A stretch of 64,000 nt of DNA from Streptomyces griseus subsp. griseus (GCF_000720255.1 NZ_JOJE01000015.1:1-64000); one strand, 5' to 3'; counted from the first letter of the stretch, positions 7,440-16,640 are shown. A program made the numbers and translations. Notes: generated by a model not told the origin, from the sequence alone.

Positions 7440-7955
7440 ATGACACCTGAGCTGCTCGACCAGGCCCTCGTCGAGGAAGCCACCAAGAAGTCCGGTCTCG
7501 TCTGGGTCAAGGGTGCCGGGGCCCCGGCCGCGCGTGCGCTGTGGCACGTGTGGCACGAGGGCGCCGCCTGCCTGGTCGGCGACGGGCCCGGGGAGCAGCC
7601 GTTGCCGGGCCTTGCCGACGGGGCCGAGGCCGAGGTGACGGTCCGCAGCAAGGACAAGGGCGGCCGGCTGGTGTCCTGGACGGCGCGGGTCGTGCAGCTC
7701 GCACCGGGCTCGGAGGCCTGGGAGGCCGCCGTCGGCGAACTCAAGGGCAAGCGCCTCAACGCGCCCGACGGCGAGGCCATGACGCAGCGTTGGGCACGCG
7801 AGTGCCGGGTGCTGCGTCTGGAACCCACGGGCGGGACAGTGCCGTTGCCCGACGGTTCGCTCGCCGCGGTCCCGGTGCCCACGCCCGCGACGACGCGCCG
7901 GGAGGTCCCCGCGGGGCTGCCGCGTCTGCTGATGAAGCGGCGCAAGCGGGGATAG
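7440..7955 (+). CDS. Conserved hypothetical protein, 171 aa
   Basis: The product is soluble and mixed alpha/beta, beginning MTPELLDQALVEEATKKSGL and ending in a basic RLLMKRRKRG tail. The middle (GLVWVKGAG, ALWHVWHEGAACLV, AEVTVRSKDKGGRLVSW) alternates strands in a way reminiscent of split-barrel flavin-binding proteins of the pyridoxamine-phosphate-oxidase fold, but I see no diagnostic motif. It lies 23 bp after corA but probably has its own promoter, and it converges with the lipoprotein gene with only 4 bp between stops. Confidence 0.75.
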   Translation: MTPELLDQALVEEATKKSGLVWVKGAGAPAARALWHVWHEGAACLVGDGPGEQPLPGLADGAEAEVTVRSKDKGGRLVSWTARVVQLAPGSEAWEAAVGELKGKRLNAPDGEAMTQRWARECRVLRLEPTGGTVPLPDGSLAAVPVPTPATTRREVPAGLPRLLMKRRKRG

Positions 7956-7959
7956 AACC

Positions 7960-8733
7960 TCACGACGTGGGCAGTTGCTTGCCGTAGTCGACCGTCTCGT
8001 CCTTCCCCGGCTCGGTCAGGGCGAAGTCCTTGCCCCAGGCCGAGAAGGTCAGGGTGCCCGCGCCCCCGGCCCGCACCAGGCGCAGGGGATACGGCGTGCC
8101 CTCCAGGGAGACGTCCAGCGTGCCGCCGGAGCCCTCGTCCCCGGTGATGCGGATGGTGCGGACGCCCGCCTCCTCCCGGTGGCCCTCCGTCCCGAGCGTG
8201 CCGTGCAGCGTCAGCAGACTGTCGAGGAGGACGTCCTTGTCCGTGAAACCGCTGAACCTCTTGTACGAGGGGTCGCCCTGCGGCACCTTCACGTACTTGC
8301 CGCCCAGCTTGTCGGCGGCCGCCGTGTCCGAGCCGCCGCCCTTGCCGTCCCCGCCGCCGTCCTTCGCGCCGTCCTCGTGCTTCCAGAACTCCGCGCTCGC
8401 CTTGAGGTACAGCTCCTCGCCGATGCGCAACAGATGGAACTCGGCGCCCTGCGAGGTGACCGAGCCGCTGCCGCCGTCGGCCTTCAGGCGCATGTCGAGC
8501 GTGTACGTGCGCCCGCTGGTGACGACGCTTCCGGACAGGCGCACCGCCGGAGCGGCGTCCGCGGCGGCCCGGGTCTTCGACTGGATCTGCGCGGCGGGCA
8601 GCTTGCCCACCCCGTTGGTCCCGGCGTCCGGATCCTCGCTGCACCCCGTCAGGCCCGTTCCCGTCACGACCAGTGCGCACATCGCGCTCACCAGGGCGGC
8701 CCTGCGGGTACGGCCCGGGGGAATCGCAGTCAC
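7960..8733 (-). CDS. LppX/LprG-like secreted lipoprotein
   Basis: The 257-aa product has a signal peptide ending in a lipobox (GTGLTGCSED, cysteine near residue 32), so it is anchored on the outer face of the membrane. The mature part resembles the LppX_LprAFG fold: APAVRLSGSVVTSGRTYTLDM, then a strand EELYLKAS and a C-terminal LRLVRAGGAGTLTFSAWG. Such proteins carry lipids or lipophilic cargo in mycobacteria; the cargo here is unknown. A Gly/Asp/Lys-rich spacer sits in the middle. The GTG at 8733 was chosen because it gives a proper signal peptide; the much longer open frame behind it is antisense to the MgtE-like gene. Confidence 0.85.
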   Translation of the reverse strand: MTAIPPGRTRRAALVSAMCALVVTGTGLTGCSEDPDAGTNGVGKLPAAQIQSKTRAAADAAPAVRLSGSVVTSGRTYTLDMRLKADGGSGSVTSQGAEFHLLRIGEELYLKASAEFWKHEDGAKDGGGDGKGGGSDTAAADKLGGKYVKVPQGDPSYKRFSGFTDKDVLLDSLLTLHGTLGTEGHREEAGVRTIRITGDEGSGGTLDVSLEGTPYPLRLVRAGGAGTLTFSAWGKDFALTEPGKDETVDYGKQLPTS

Positions 8734-8935
8734 AGGTGGGGCTGCCTTTCTGCGGAGGTGTCCTGAACGGCGTACGGCAGCGTACCGGGGTCGGTCGCCC
8801 TCGACGGAGCCAGACCGTCCGGACCGCCCACCAGGGCGTTCCGGATCGGGACGGGCTAGCCTGAAGCCCATTCGAGCAGGCAATACGGAAAAGGGACCCA
8901 ACCACTTCCACGCGGTACGAAAAGGAAGCTCAGCC

Positions 8936-10225
8936 ATGGCAGCCGGCGCCCCCCGGATCTTCGTCTCGCACCTCTCCGGTGTCGCCGTCTTCGATCCGAA
9001 CGGCGACCAGGTGGGGCGCGTACGCGATCTGGTCGTCGTGCTGCGCGTCGGGAGGCGACCGCCGAGGATGCTCGGCCTGGTCGTCGAACTCGCCACGCGG
9101 CGCCGCATTTTCCTGCCCATGACCCGGGTGACGAGCATCGAGTCCGGACAGGTCATCACCACCGGGGTGCTCAACGTGCGCCGCTTCGAACAGCGGCCCA
9201 CCGAACGGCTCGTCTTCGGCGACCTCCTCGACCGCCGGGTCACGCTCGTCGAGGCCGGTGTGGAGGTCACCGTCCTCGACCTGTCGGTGCAGCAGCTGCC
9301 GGCGCGGCGGGAGTGGGAGATCGACCGGGTCTTCGTGCGCAAGGGCCGCAAGGGCGGCGCGTTCCGGCGCAGCAGGGGCGAGACGCTGACCGTCGAGTGG
9401 TCCGCCGTCACCGGCTTCTCCCTGGAGGAGCACGGGCAGGGCGCCGAAAGCCTGCTCGCCACCTTCGAGCAGCTGCGCCCCGCCGACCTCGCCAACATGC
9501 TGCACCACCTCTCACCCAAGCGCCGGGCCGAGGTCGCCGCCGCCCTCGACGACGACCGCCTCGCCGACGTCCTGGAGGAGCTCCCGGAGGACGACCAGAT
9601 CGAGATTCTCGGCAAGTTGAAGGAGGAGCGCGCCGCCGACGTCCTGGAGGCCATGGACCCGGACGACGCGGCCGACCTGCTCTCCGAGCTGCCGACGGAG
9701 GAGCAGGAGCGGCTGCTGAACCTGATGCAGCCCAGCGACGCGGCCGACATGCGGCGCCTGCTGTCGTACGAGGAGCACACGGCGGGCGGCCTGATGACCA
9801 CCGAGCCGATCGTGCTGCGGCCCGACTCGACCGTCGCCGACGCCCTCGCCCGGGTGCGCAACTCCGACCTGTCCCCCGCTCTCGCCGCCCAGGTCTACGT
9901 CTGCCGGCCGCCCGACGACACCCCCACCGGCAAGTACCTCGGCACGGTCCACTTCCAGCGCCTGCTGCGCGACCCGCCGTACACCCTGGTCAGCTCGATC
10001 CTCGACGACGACCTGCAACCCCTGGCGCCGGACGCGGCGCTGCCCGTGGTCGCCGGGTTCTTCGCGACGTACGACATGGTCGCGGCGCCCGTGGTCGACG
10101 AGACCGGGTCACTGCTGGGGGCGGTGACCGTCGACGATGTGCTGGACCACATGCTGCCGGAGGACTGGCGGGAAACGGAGTTCCACCTGGACGAGGGGGG
10201 TGTGACCGATGACACCGGAGCGTGA
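8936..10225 (+). CDS. MgtE-like protein without membrane domain (PRC-barrel, MgtE_N, CBS pair)
   Basis: The 429-aa protein starts with a PRC-barrel-like region (VFDPNGDQVGRVRDLVVV), followed by the superhelical MgtE intracellular domain (LRPADLANMLHHL; LEELPEDDQIEIL; MDPDDAADLLSELP) and two CBS motifs ending in the TVDDVLDHMLPEDW element. MgtE channels continue with five membrane helices at this point; here the protein stops. It may act as a soluble magnesium or nucleotide sensor, or partner a membrane protein. The ATG at 8936 has an AAAGGAAG ribosome site. The next gene (DUF1003) overlaps its 3' end by 17 bp, implying coupled translation. Confidence 0.88.
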   Translation: MAAGAPRIFVSHLSGVAVFDPNGDQVGRVRDLVVVLRVGRRPPRMLGLVVELATRRRIFLPMTRVTSIESGQVITTGVLNVRRFEQRPTERLVFGDLLDRRVTLVEAGVEVTVLDLSVQQLPARREWEIDRVFVRKGRKGGAFRRSRGETLTVEWSAVTGFSLEEHGQGAESLLATFEQLRPADLANMLHHLSPKRRAEVAAALDDDRLADVLEELPEDDQIEILGKLKEERAADVLEAMDPDDAADLLSELPTEEQERLLNLMQPSDAADMRRLLSYEEHTAGGLMTTEPIVLRPDSTVADALARVRNSDLSPALAAQVYVCRPPDDTPTGKYLGTVHFQRLLRDPPYTLVSSILDDDLQPLAPDAALPVVAGFFATYDMVAAPVVDETGSLLGAVTVDDVLDHMLPEDWRETEFHLDEGGVTDDTGA

Positions 10226-10802
10226 GAGCACCCGCGAGCGGACCCCGGCGGGCGCCACGGCGACCACCCGGACGCGCCCCCGTCTGGACCAGCCGCGCCC
10301 CCCGCGCCGCCGGATCCTGCCCGAGTACGACCCGGAGGCCTTCGGCCGGCTGTCGGAGCGCATCGCGCGCTTCCTGGGCACCGGACGGTTCATCGTCTGG
10401 ATGACGGTCGTCATCATCATGTGGGTGGTGTGGAACATCTTCGCGCCGCACGGCCTGCGCTTCGACGAGTACCCGTTCATCTTCCTGACCCTGATGCTGT
10501 CGCTCCAGGCCTCCTACGCGGCCCCGCTGATCCTGCTCGCGCAGAACCGGCAGGACGACCGCGACCGCGTCAACCTCGAACAGGACCGCAAGCAGAACGA
10601 GCGGTCCATCGCGGACACCGAGTACCTGACCCGGGAGATCGCCGCGCTGCGCATCGGTCTCGGGGAGGTCGCGACGCGCGACTGGATCCGCTCGGAGTTG
10701 CAGGACCTCGTCAAGGAACTGGAGGGGCGCCGGGACGGCCATGTCGTATTCCCGGCGGAACGGCCGGAACGGTCACACGGACGTGACGCAGACGACCGCT
10801 GA
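10209..10802 (+). CDS. DUF1003 family membrane protein
   Basis: The 197-aa protein has a proline/arginine-rich cytoplasmic head, two closely spaced membrane helices (FIVWMTVVIIMWVVWNIF and YPFIFLTLMLSLQASYAAPL) and the DUF1003 hallmark AAPLILLAQNRQDDRDR, followed by a charged helical tail likely to form a coiled coil. The family's function is unknown. Its start lies inside the end of the MgtE-like gene, so the two products are made together and may form a complex, which would give the soluble MgtE-like module a membrane partner (inference). Confidence 0.9.
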   Translation: MTPERESTRERTPAGATATTRTRPRLDQPRPPRRRILPEYDPEAFGRLSERIARFLGTGRFIVWMTVVIIMWVVWNIFAPHGLRFDEYPFIFLTLMLSLQASYAAPLILLAQNRQDDRDRVNLEQDRKQNERSIADTEYLTREIAALRIGLGEVATRDWIRSELQDLVKELEGRRDGHVVFPAERPERSHGRDADDR

Positions 10803-10820
10803 CAGCCTTTCCTACGCCCC

Positions 10821-10838
10821 GGTACGGCGCCGTACCAT
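10821..10838 (+). promoter_or_regulatory. Palindrome over the -10 box of mrp
   Basis: GGTACGGCGCCGTACC (10821-10836) is a perfect 16-bp palindrome. It overlaps TACCAT (10833-10838), which sits at -12 to -7 from the mrp ATG with no ribosome site, so mrp is probably leaderless and a bound protein would block its promoter. Confidence 0.45.
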
Positions 10839-10844
10839 CGACCT

Positions 10845-11978
10845 ATGGCTACGGAAGACGCGGTGCGCGAGGCACTGGCGACGGTGAACGACCCCGAGAT
10901 CAACCGACCCATCACCGAGCTCGGGATGGTCAAGTCGGTGGACATCGGGGCGGACGGAGCGGTCGCGGTCACCGTGTACCTGACGGTCTCCGGCTGCCCG
11001 ATGCGCGACACCATCACGCAGCGCGTGACGGAGGCGGTGTCGCGGGTCGAGGGCGTCACCCGCGTCGACGTCACGCTCGACGTCATGAGCGACGAGCAGC
11101 GCAAGGAGCTGGCGACCGCCCTGCGCGGCGGCCAGACCGAGCGCGAGGTCCCCTTCGCCAAGCCCGGCTCCCTCACCCGCGTGTACGCGGTCGCCTCCGG
11201 CAAGGGCGGCGTCGGCAAGTCGTCGGTGACGGTGAACCTGGCGGCGGCGATGGCGGCGGACGGTCTGAAGGTCGGTGTGGTCGACGCCGACATCTACGGT
11301 CACTCCGTGCCCCGCATGCTGGGCGCGGACGGCCGCCCCACCCAGGTCGAGAACATGATCATGCCGCCGTCCGCGAACGGCGTGAAGGTCATCTCGATCG
11401 GCATGTTCACCCCGGGCAACGCCCCGGTCGTCTGGCGCGGCCCGATGCTCCACCGCGCCCTCCAGCAGTTCCTGGCGGACGTGTACTGGGGCGACCTGGA
11501 CGTCCTCCTCCTCGACCTCCCGCCCGGCACCGGCGACATCGCCATCTCCGTGGCCCAGCTGGTCCCGAACGCCGAGATCCTGGTCGTCACCACGCCTCAG
11601 CAGGCGGCGGCCGAGGTCGCCGAGCGGGCGGGCTCCATCGCCGTGCAGACCCACCAGAAGATCGTCGGCGTCGTCGAGAACATGTCCGGCCTGCCCTGCC
11701 CGCACTGCGGCGAGATGGTCGACGTCTTCGGCACGGGCGGCGGCCAGGTCGTCGCCGACGGCCTCACCCGCACCACCGGCGCCACCGTCCCCGTCCTCGG
11801 CAACATCCCCATCGACGTCCGCCTCCGCGAGGGCGGCGACGAGGGCAAGCCGGTCGTCCTCACCGACCCGGACAGCCCGGCGGGCGCGGCCCTGCGCGCG
11901 ATCGCGGGGAAGCTCGGGGGACGCCAGCGGGGCCTTTCGGGACTGTCCTTGGGAATCACACCCAAGAACAAGTTCTGA
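10845..11978 (+). CDS. mrp: Mrp/NBP35 family iron-sulfur cluster carrier ATPase
   Basis: The 377-aa protein has an N-terminal MIP18/DUF59 domain (residues about 1-85, including SGCPMRD) and a P-loop NTPase domain with a deviant Walker A GKGGVGKS at 119-126, DADIYGHSVPRML, and a CPHC pair at 285-288 that would bridge a cluster between two subunits. Mrp proteins bind and transfer [4Fe-4S] clusters in the cytoplasm. It is a single gene followed by a strong terminator. In mycobacteria an mrp gene also lies near the sigE-htrA-tatB block, as here. Confidence 0.94.
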   Translation: MATEDAVREALATVNDPEINRPITELGMVKSVDIGADGAVAVTVYLTVSGCPMRDTITQRVTEAVSRVEGVTRVDVTLDVMSDEQRKELATALRGGQTEREVPFAKPGSLTRVYAVASGKGGVGKSSVTVNLAAAMAADGLKVGVVDADIYGHSVPRMLGADGRPTQVENMIMPPSANGVKVISIGMFTPGNAPVVWRGPMLHRALQQFLADVYWGDLDVLLLDLPPGTGDIAISVAQLVPNAEILVVTTPQQAAAEVAERAGSIAVQTHQKIVGVVENMSGLPCPHCGEMVDVFGTGGGQVVADGLTRTTGATVPVLGNIPIDVRLREGGDEGKPVVLTDPDSPAGAALRAIAGKLGGRQRGLSGLSLGITPKNKF

Positions 11979-12010
11979 GCTTCTCAACATCTGTCTGAAG
12001 TCCGATGGCG

Positions 12011-12038
12011 AGGGGCGCCGGAAACCAACGGCGCCCCT
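12011..12038. terminator. Bidirectional terminator after mrp
   Basis: A 10-bp perfect stem (12011-12020 with 12029-12038, 8-nt loop) followed by TTT lies between the convergent mrp gene and the gene at 12043-12702. Confidence 0.75.
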
Positions 12039-12042
12039 TTCC

Positions 12043-12702
12043 TCATGCGTACCCGGCGATGTCCTTGATCGTGGCGAAGCCGAGCCCGTACGCGCTCATC
12101 CCTCTCCCGTACGCCCCCACATGCACCCCCTGCTCGGTGGATCCCGCCAGCACCCACCCGAACTCCGACTCACGGTAGTGAAACGGCGTCGGCGTCCCGT
12201 CCACCGGCAGGGACAGCGTCGACCACTCCGCCCCGGACAGATCGTCCGCCAGCGCCCACGCCGTCTCCGTCTGCTGTTCCAGCCAGTCGTCCCGCAGGCT
12301 GTGGTCCATCTGCCCGGGCCAGGTGAAGGACAGCAGCCCCACCCCCGCGAGCCACGCCGCCGAGGACACCGACGTGGCCTCCAGCAGGCCCGTACCGTCC
12401 GCACTGCGCCGCACCGGATTCGCCGCGACGGTCACCACGACCGCGAACCTCTCCCGGTCCTCGGCCGTCGACTCGTTGCGTACGGAGGGCTCGTCACCGT
12501 GTCCGATGGAACCGTGTTCCACGGCCCCGTCGGCCGCCGTCCCGACCTGCATCAGCCAGCGCGGCCCGGTGAACGCCTCGTCGAGGCCGTACCACGGGAA
12601 GGGCGCCAGCAGGTAGCCGTCGACCGTGCGCCGGGCGGAGGGGACCTGCTGTCCGCCCTCCGCGGCCGGCGCCTGCGCGACTGCCCGACTTGTCGTCTCC
12701 AT
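12043..12702 (-). CDS. Conserved hypothetical protein, 219 aa
   Basis: The product begins METTSRAVAQ and contains an aromatic-rich soluble domain (DGYLLAPFPWYGLDEAFTG; GLLSFTWPGQMDH; SEFGWVLAGST). It has no signal peptide, membrane span or known catalytic motif. I recall it as a Streptomyces protein of unknown function. The start is uncertain: ATG at 12702 has a GAGGAGG about 11 nt upstream, while an in-frame start at 12777 would add 25 residues. It is downstream of tatB on the same strand but separated from it by a terminator hairpin, so it is likely its own unit. Confidence 0.7.
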   Translation of the reverse strand: METTSRAVAQAPAAEGGQQVPSARRTVDGYLLAPFPWYGLDEAFTGPRWLMQVGTAADGAVEHGSIGHGDEPSVRNESTAEDRERFAVVVTVAANPVRRSADGTGLLEATSVSSAAWLAGVGLLSFTWPGQMDHSLRDDWLEQQTETAWALADDLSGAEWSTLSLPVDGTPTPFHYRESEFGWVLAGSTEQGVHVGAYGRGMSAYGLGFATIKDIAGYA

Positions 12703-12905
12703 CTGCCCGGACGCCTCCTCGCTCTCGTCGGACCAGAGCGGCCCGCCCCCCTTCGGGCGTACTCCTTCGGTCCGCACAACAACTCGGCAGCATAGCCACC
12801 CCGCTCCGAGCTGCGGGGAAACCGCCCGGCGCGTGGGTCGCTCCGGCAGCGCGTTCCCGCCGCGCGCGGCCGGGACGCCGTATGAAACGCGTCACGTACG
12901 CGAAG

Positions 12906-12930
12906 AGCCGCACGTCTCTGACGTGCGGCT
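12906..12930. terminator. Terminator downstream of tatB
   Basis: A perfect 11-bp stem (12906-12916 with 12920-12930) with a 3-nt loop lies 45 bp after the tatB stop. Confidence 0.65.
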
Positions 12931-12974
12931 CAGCGGTATGAAGTGCGGTGCGAGCGGGGGCTCCGGTACGCCGG

Positions 12975-13430
12975 TCAGGTGGCGTCCGCGTCGAAGGGCG
13001 GGCGGTCGTCCTTGCCGGGCTCCTCCGGCTTCTTGGACATGTCGACGCGGCCGTTCGAGGACCCCGAGGAGGATGAGGAGGCTGCGGAGCCCGAGGAGGA
13101 CTCCGACTCGCGGCCGTGGACGGCGTCCGTGACCTCGGCCATCTCCTTCTTCAGGTCGAACCCGTTACGGATCTCCTTGAGCCCCAGGTCGTCGTTGTCC
13201 AGCTGCTTGCGGATGAACGTCTTGGGGTTGAGGTCCTCGAACTCGAAGTCCTTGAACTCCGGGCCGAGCTCGCTCCGGATGTCCTGCTTCGCGCTCTCCG
13301 AGAACTCGCGGATCTTGCGGATCGTCCGTGTGACGTCCTGGATGACCTTCGGGAGCTTGTCCGGACCGAAGACGAGCACGGCAAGGACAACGAGCGTAAT
13401 CAGCTCGAGCGGTCCTATGTCATTGAACAC
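12975..13430 (-). CDS. tatB: Twin-arginine translocase subunit TatB
   Basis: The 151-aa protein has the TatB layout: a short N-terminal membrane helix starting FNDIGPLELITLVVLAVLV, the Phe-Gly-Pro hinge (FGPDKLPKV), an amphipathic helix and a long polar tail rich in Ser, Glu and Asp. TatB works with TatC to recognise folded twin-arginine substrates. The start is GTG at 13430 with GGAGC five nt upstream; the longer open frame lacks TatB features before this point. It follows htrA by 167 bp, an order shared with the sigE-rseA-htrA-tatB group of mycobacteria. The tail is longer than in E. coli-type short Tat proteins. Confidence 0.95.
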   Translation of the reverse strand: MFNDIGPLELITLVVLAVLVFGPDKLPKVIQDVTRTIRKIREFSESAKQDIRSELGPEFKDFEFEDLNPKTFIRKQLDNDDLGLKEIRNGFDLKKEMAEVTDAVHGRESESSSGSAASSSSSGSSNGRVDMSKKPEEPGKDDRPPFDADAT

Positions 13431-13597
13431 CTGAAGCTCCTTGCGATGTCCGGGCCGGGTCCACGGTACCTGTCGCACCTGTCCGACCGGTACCGTTCTG
13501 AGCTGTCCACGTGAAGGCGGCCGACCGGTTTTTCGCGTTGTTTGCCTTGTCGGGCCCTGTTTCGGCCACATCCTGTGACGTTTCTGTCAATCGCGGG

Positions 13598-15511
13598 TCA
13601 GCTGCCGGCGGAGCCGAGCACCAGCGAGACCGTCCTCTCCTTGCCGTCGCGTTCGATGGTCAGCTCCAGGCGGTCGCCGGGACGGTGGGCGCGGGTCTTG
13701 ACGATGAGCTCCTCGCCGGAGTGGACGCGCTGGCCGTCGACCTCGGTGATGAGGTCGCGCGCCTTGAGGCCGGCCCGGTCGCCGGGGCCGCCCGCGTTGA
13801 CCGCCGGGCCACCGTCATGGCCCTTGGTGTTGATCCGGGCGCCGTCGCCCGTGTAGTCCATGTCGAGGGTGACGCCGATGACCGGGTGGGTCGCCCTGCC
13901 GGTGTTGATCAGTTCCTCGGCGACGCGTTTGCCCTGGTTGACGGGTATCGCGAAGCCGAGTCCTATGGAGCCGGCCTGGCCGCCGGCCGTGTCCGAGCCG
14001 TCGTCGGCGGAGCGGATGGCGGAGTTGATGCCGATGACACGGGCCCGCGAGTCGAGCAGCGGGCCGCCGGAGTTGCCGGGGTTGATCGGGGCGTCGGTCT
14101 GCAGGGCGTCGACGTACGACACGTCGCTGGTGTCACCGGTCTCGCCGCCCGCGGTGATGGGCCGCTCCTTGGCGCTGATGATGCCGGAGGTGACGGTGCC
14201 CTCCAGGTCGAAGGGGGCGCCGATGGCGACGACCGGGTCGCCGACCTGGACGTTGTCGGAGTTGCCCAGCGGGAGGGGCTTGAGGCCCGTCACGCCGGTC
14301 ACCCTCACGACGGCGAGGTCGTACCCGCTGTCCCGCCCGGTGACCTCGGCCCTCGCGGTCTCGCCCCCGTTGAAGACGACGGTGATCTCGCCGTTGTCCC
14401 CGGCGGGCTCGACGACGTGGTTGTTGGTGAGGATGTGACCCCGGGTGTCCAGCACGAAGCCGGTTCCGGTGCCCTGCTCCTCGCTGCCGCGGACGTGCAG
14501 GGTCACGACGCTGGGCAGCGCCCGCGCCGCGATCCCGGCCACACTGTCCGGGGCCCGGCCGGCCGGCTCGGCCGCGGCCTGCGGCAACTCCACGCTGCCG
14601 ACCCCGCCGTTCCGCTCCAGGTACGCCCCCACGACGCCCCCGAGCCCACCGGCAACGAGCGCCAGCACAACGGCCCCACCGACGAGGATCCTCCTCCCCC
14701 GCCTACGCCGTTGCTCCTGACGGGGCACGGCCGCACCGGTCTGCTGGAGCGCGGCCCCGGGCAGGGCGGCCCCGGCGAGGGGCGTGGCGGACCAGGGGTC
14801 GTAACGCCGCCAGGGATCGGCGGAGCTGTCCGACGCCCCCGGTGCCTCCCCGGACGGCACCGGACCGGGCACGTCGCCCGGCGCGGCGACAACGGGGGAC
14901 GGTGCGGTGACAACGGGGGACGGTGCGGTGACGGCAGGGTCGCCCGGGACTGCCGGGGGTTCCGGAACCGTGGGAGCGGAACCCTGCGGGGCGGCCGGGT
15001 CGACGACAGCGGGCGTGGGGGGCGGGGCGGACACATCGACGACAGCGGGCGCCGGCGCCCCGGCACCGGGTGGCCGGCCGAGATCCACGGGAGCGGCCGG
15101 ATGCGCGGGCGGGACCTCCGCGGCAGCGGCCTGCACCGAAGCGGTCGCCGGATGCTGCACCGGCGGCGCCGGCGCCCAGGGCCCGGGCTCGCCATAGGGC
15201 GGGGTGCTGTAGGGGTCGGGGTCGTGCAACGGCTTGGGCCGCTCGGCAACCGCCGCCGGCGCAGGCATCACGTCAGCGGTCGACGCGGCCGAGGAAGCAG
15301 CCTCGGCCACATCACCGGCACCGCTGCTCACCGAAGGCTCGCTCAGGACGTAGTCACCCTCGTCACCCTCCCCCGCCCCGGTGGCCTCCCCGGCGTCGGA
15401 GCCAGGACGCGCCGAAGGCTCGGTCAGCTCGTAATCGCCCTGGCCCGCGCTCCCGGCCCGCTCCCCGAAGGGCTTTCGTGGCGTCACCTCGCCGGAGGTG
15501 TCCTCGTTCAT
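13598..15511 (-). CDS. htrA: HtrA/DegP-type membrane serine protease with PDZ domain
   Basis: The 637-aa protein has a disordered Pro/Ala/Glu-rich cytoplasmic region (about 1-265), a membrane helix after RRRRGRR (about 272-297), a trypsin-like domain with His in LTNNHVV (~365), Asp in SGYDLAVV (~397) and Ser in NPGNSGGP (~481), and a PDZ domain (GPGDRAGLKARDLITEVDG). It would degrade or refold misfolded envelope proteins outside the membrane. ATG at 15511 has a GGGGAGAGC ribosome site. It lies between the anti-sigma and tatB genes, an arrangement that links it to envelope stress control. A 21-bp tandem repeat lies in the disordered region. Confidence 0.93.
   Translation of the reverse strand: MNEDTSGEVTPRKPFGERAGSAGQGDYELTEPSARPGSDAGEATGAGEGDEGDYVLSEPSVSSGAGDVAEAASSAASTADVMPAPAAVAERPKPLHDPDPYSTPPYGEPGPWAPAPPVQHPATASVQAAAAEVPPAHPAAPVDLGRPPGAGAPAPAVVDVSAPPPTPAVVDPAAPQGSAPTVPEPPAVPGDPAVTAPSPVVTAPSPVVAAPGDVPGPVPSGEAPGASDSSADPWRRYDPWSATPLAGAALPGAALQQTGAAVPRQEQRRRRGRRILVGGAVVLALVAGGLGGVVGAYLERNGGVGSVELPQAAAEPAGRAPDSVAGIAARALPSVVTLHVRGSEEQGTGTGFVLDTRGHILTNNHVVEPAGDNGEITVVFNGGETARAEVTGRDSGYDLAVVRVTGVTGLKPLPLGNSDNVQVGDPVVAIGAPFDLEGTVTSGIISAKERPITAGGETGDTSDVSYVDALQTDAPINPGNSGGPLLDSRARVIGINSAIRSADDGSDTAGGQAGSIGLGFAIPVNQGKRVAEELINTGRATHPVIGVTLDMDYTGDGARINTKGHDGGPAVNAGGPGDRAGLKARDLITEVDGQRVHSGEELIVKTRAHRPGDRLELTIERDGKERTVSLVLGSAGS
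14888..14929. repeat. Two tandem 21-bp repeats in htrA
   Basis: Two identical 21-bp units encode two copies of a VTAPSPV heptapeptide in the disordered cytoplasmic region of HtrA. The unit number is likely to vary between strains. Confidence 0.8.
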
Positions 15512-15650
15512 GCTCTCCCCACAGCCGGCCGTGGCACGGCACACGTCGGCGTTGGCCACAGATGATCTGCCCGGCGCGCCCGACGCAGGGTCATGGACGC
15601 AGCTCACCCTGGATTCAACCAGGTTCCCGGGCGGCGTGGGACTGGCCGGG

Positions 15651-16640
15651 TCAGCGGGCCCGGTCGGAGGACGGCGAGGGCGTCGGAGCGGTGCCGGGGA
15701 CGGGTGCGGCGAGCAGGCCGGGGATCTCGGCCTCGGGAGCCGGGGTCGGAGTCCACGCGGTCAGGGCGATCGGCGGGGGCGCGGTGAGCGGACGTATCAG
15801 AGGGGACATCGCGGCCGCGCCGGCCACCACGGGTGCGGTGAGCGCGTGCAGGGTTTCCGGGTGGTGCCGACCGGCTCCCGGGAAGGGCACACCGGGCAGC
15901 AGGGGCGCGGAGACCTCCGTCGGGGCCACCGGGGTGTCGCCGAGCGCGCTCTGTGCGCCGCCCTGGGCGACCAGGGGGCCGACCGCGCGGCGGCGCAGCG
16001 TCTCGGGCACCGCCGCCGCACCCGTGCCCTGGGTCCGCGCGGGGGTCACATTGCTCCCGCCGGAGCCGCCACGCGCCTCGGGGTCCGTGGGCACTCCGCC
16101 GGTCATGCCGCCCAGCGCGATCGCGGCCAGCGACACCGCCCCGGCGGCGACGAAGGCGAACCGCAGCCCGCGCGACCGCTCGGCGTCGCCCCGCCCCGCG
16201 GCGTGGATGGGGAAGCCGCGGTCCGGGGAGGAGGGCGCGAGGACGGAGCCGTGCCCGCGGGCGGGGACGTAGCCGAACTCGAAGGTATCTCTGCGTCTCA
16301 CTCCGAAGATCCCGCCGGCCCCGGGCTGTCCGGAGAATCCGTCGAAGCCTCCCCCGTCGAGCGGCGAGCCACCGCCGTCCGGGTCACCTCCCCCGGGCAG
16401 CCCCTGGAGACGTGCCAGGAAGCTCTCGGAGGGGGTGGGAGGGGCGACCTCCGCGAAGACGGTCTTCAGCCGGCGCTGCGCGTCGACCTCCGCCTTGCAC
16501 TTCGGGCAGGTGGCCACATGGGCCAGGACGCGCTCACGCGTGTCATGACCGAGCTCTCCGTCCACCAAGGCGGAGAGTCGGTCTCCCAGATGCTGCTCCG
16601 CGAGGTGCCCCTCGCCCGGTTTCGGCCGTGATCCGTTCAC
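15651..16640 (-). CDS. Zinc-binding anti-sigma factor (RseA-like)
   Basis: The 329-aa protein has an N-terminal ZAS-type domain, [17 protein letters not shown] then HVATCPKC (a Hx3Cx2C zinc motif), which binds the partner ECF sigma factor. A predicted membrane helix ([19 protein letters not shown]) follows near residue 175 and the rest is a Pro/Ala-rich extracytoplasmic region, longer than in mycobacterial RseA. The GTG start at 16640 overlaps the sigma gene stop by 4 bp (GTGA), so the two are translationally coupled. By family logic it holds the sigma factor at the membrane or by redox state until a stress signal arrives. The helix assignment is moderate. Confidence 0.88.
   Translation of the reverse strand: MNGSRPKPGEGHLAEQHLGDRLSALVDGELGHDTRERVLAHVATCPKCKAEVDAQRRLKTVFAEVAPPTPSESFLARLQGLPGGGDPDGGGSPLDGGGFDGFSGQPGAGGIFGVRRRDTFEFGYVPARGHGSVLAPSSPDRGFPIHAAGRGDAERSRGLRFAFVAAGAVSLAAIALGGMTGGVPTDPEARGGSGGSNVTPARTQGTGAAAVPETLRRRAVGPLVAQGGAQSALGDTPVAPTEVSAPLLPGVPFPGAGRHHPETLHALTAPVVAGAAAMSPLIRPLTAPPPIALTAWTPTPAPEAEIPGLLAAPVPGTAPTPSPSSDRAR

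Noticed and set aside
8734..9861. N-terminal extension of the minus-strand lipoprotein frame
   Set aside because: The part before GTG 8733 is antisense to the MgtE-like gene and would precede a signal peptide, which is not plausible.
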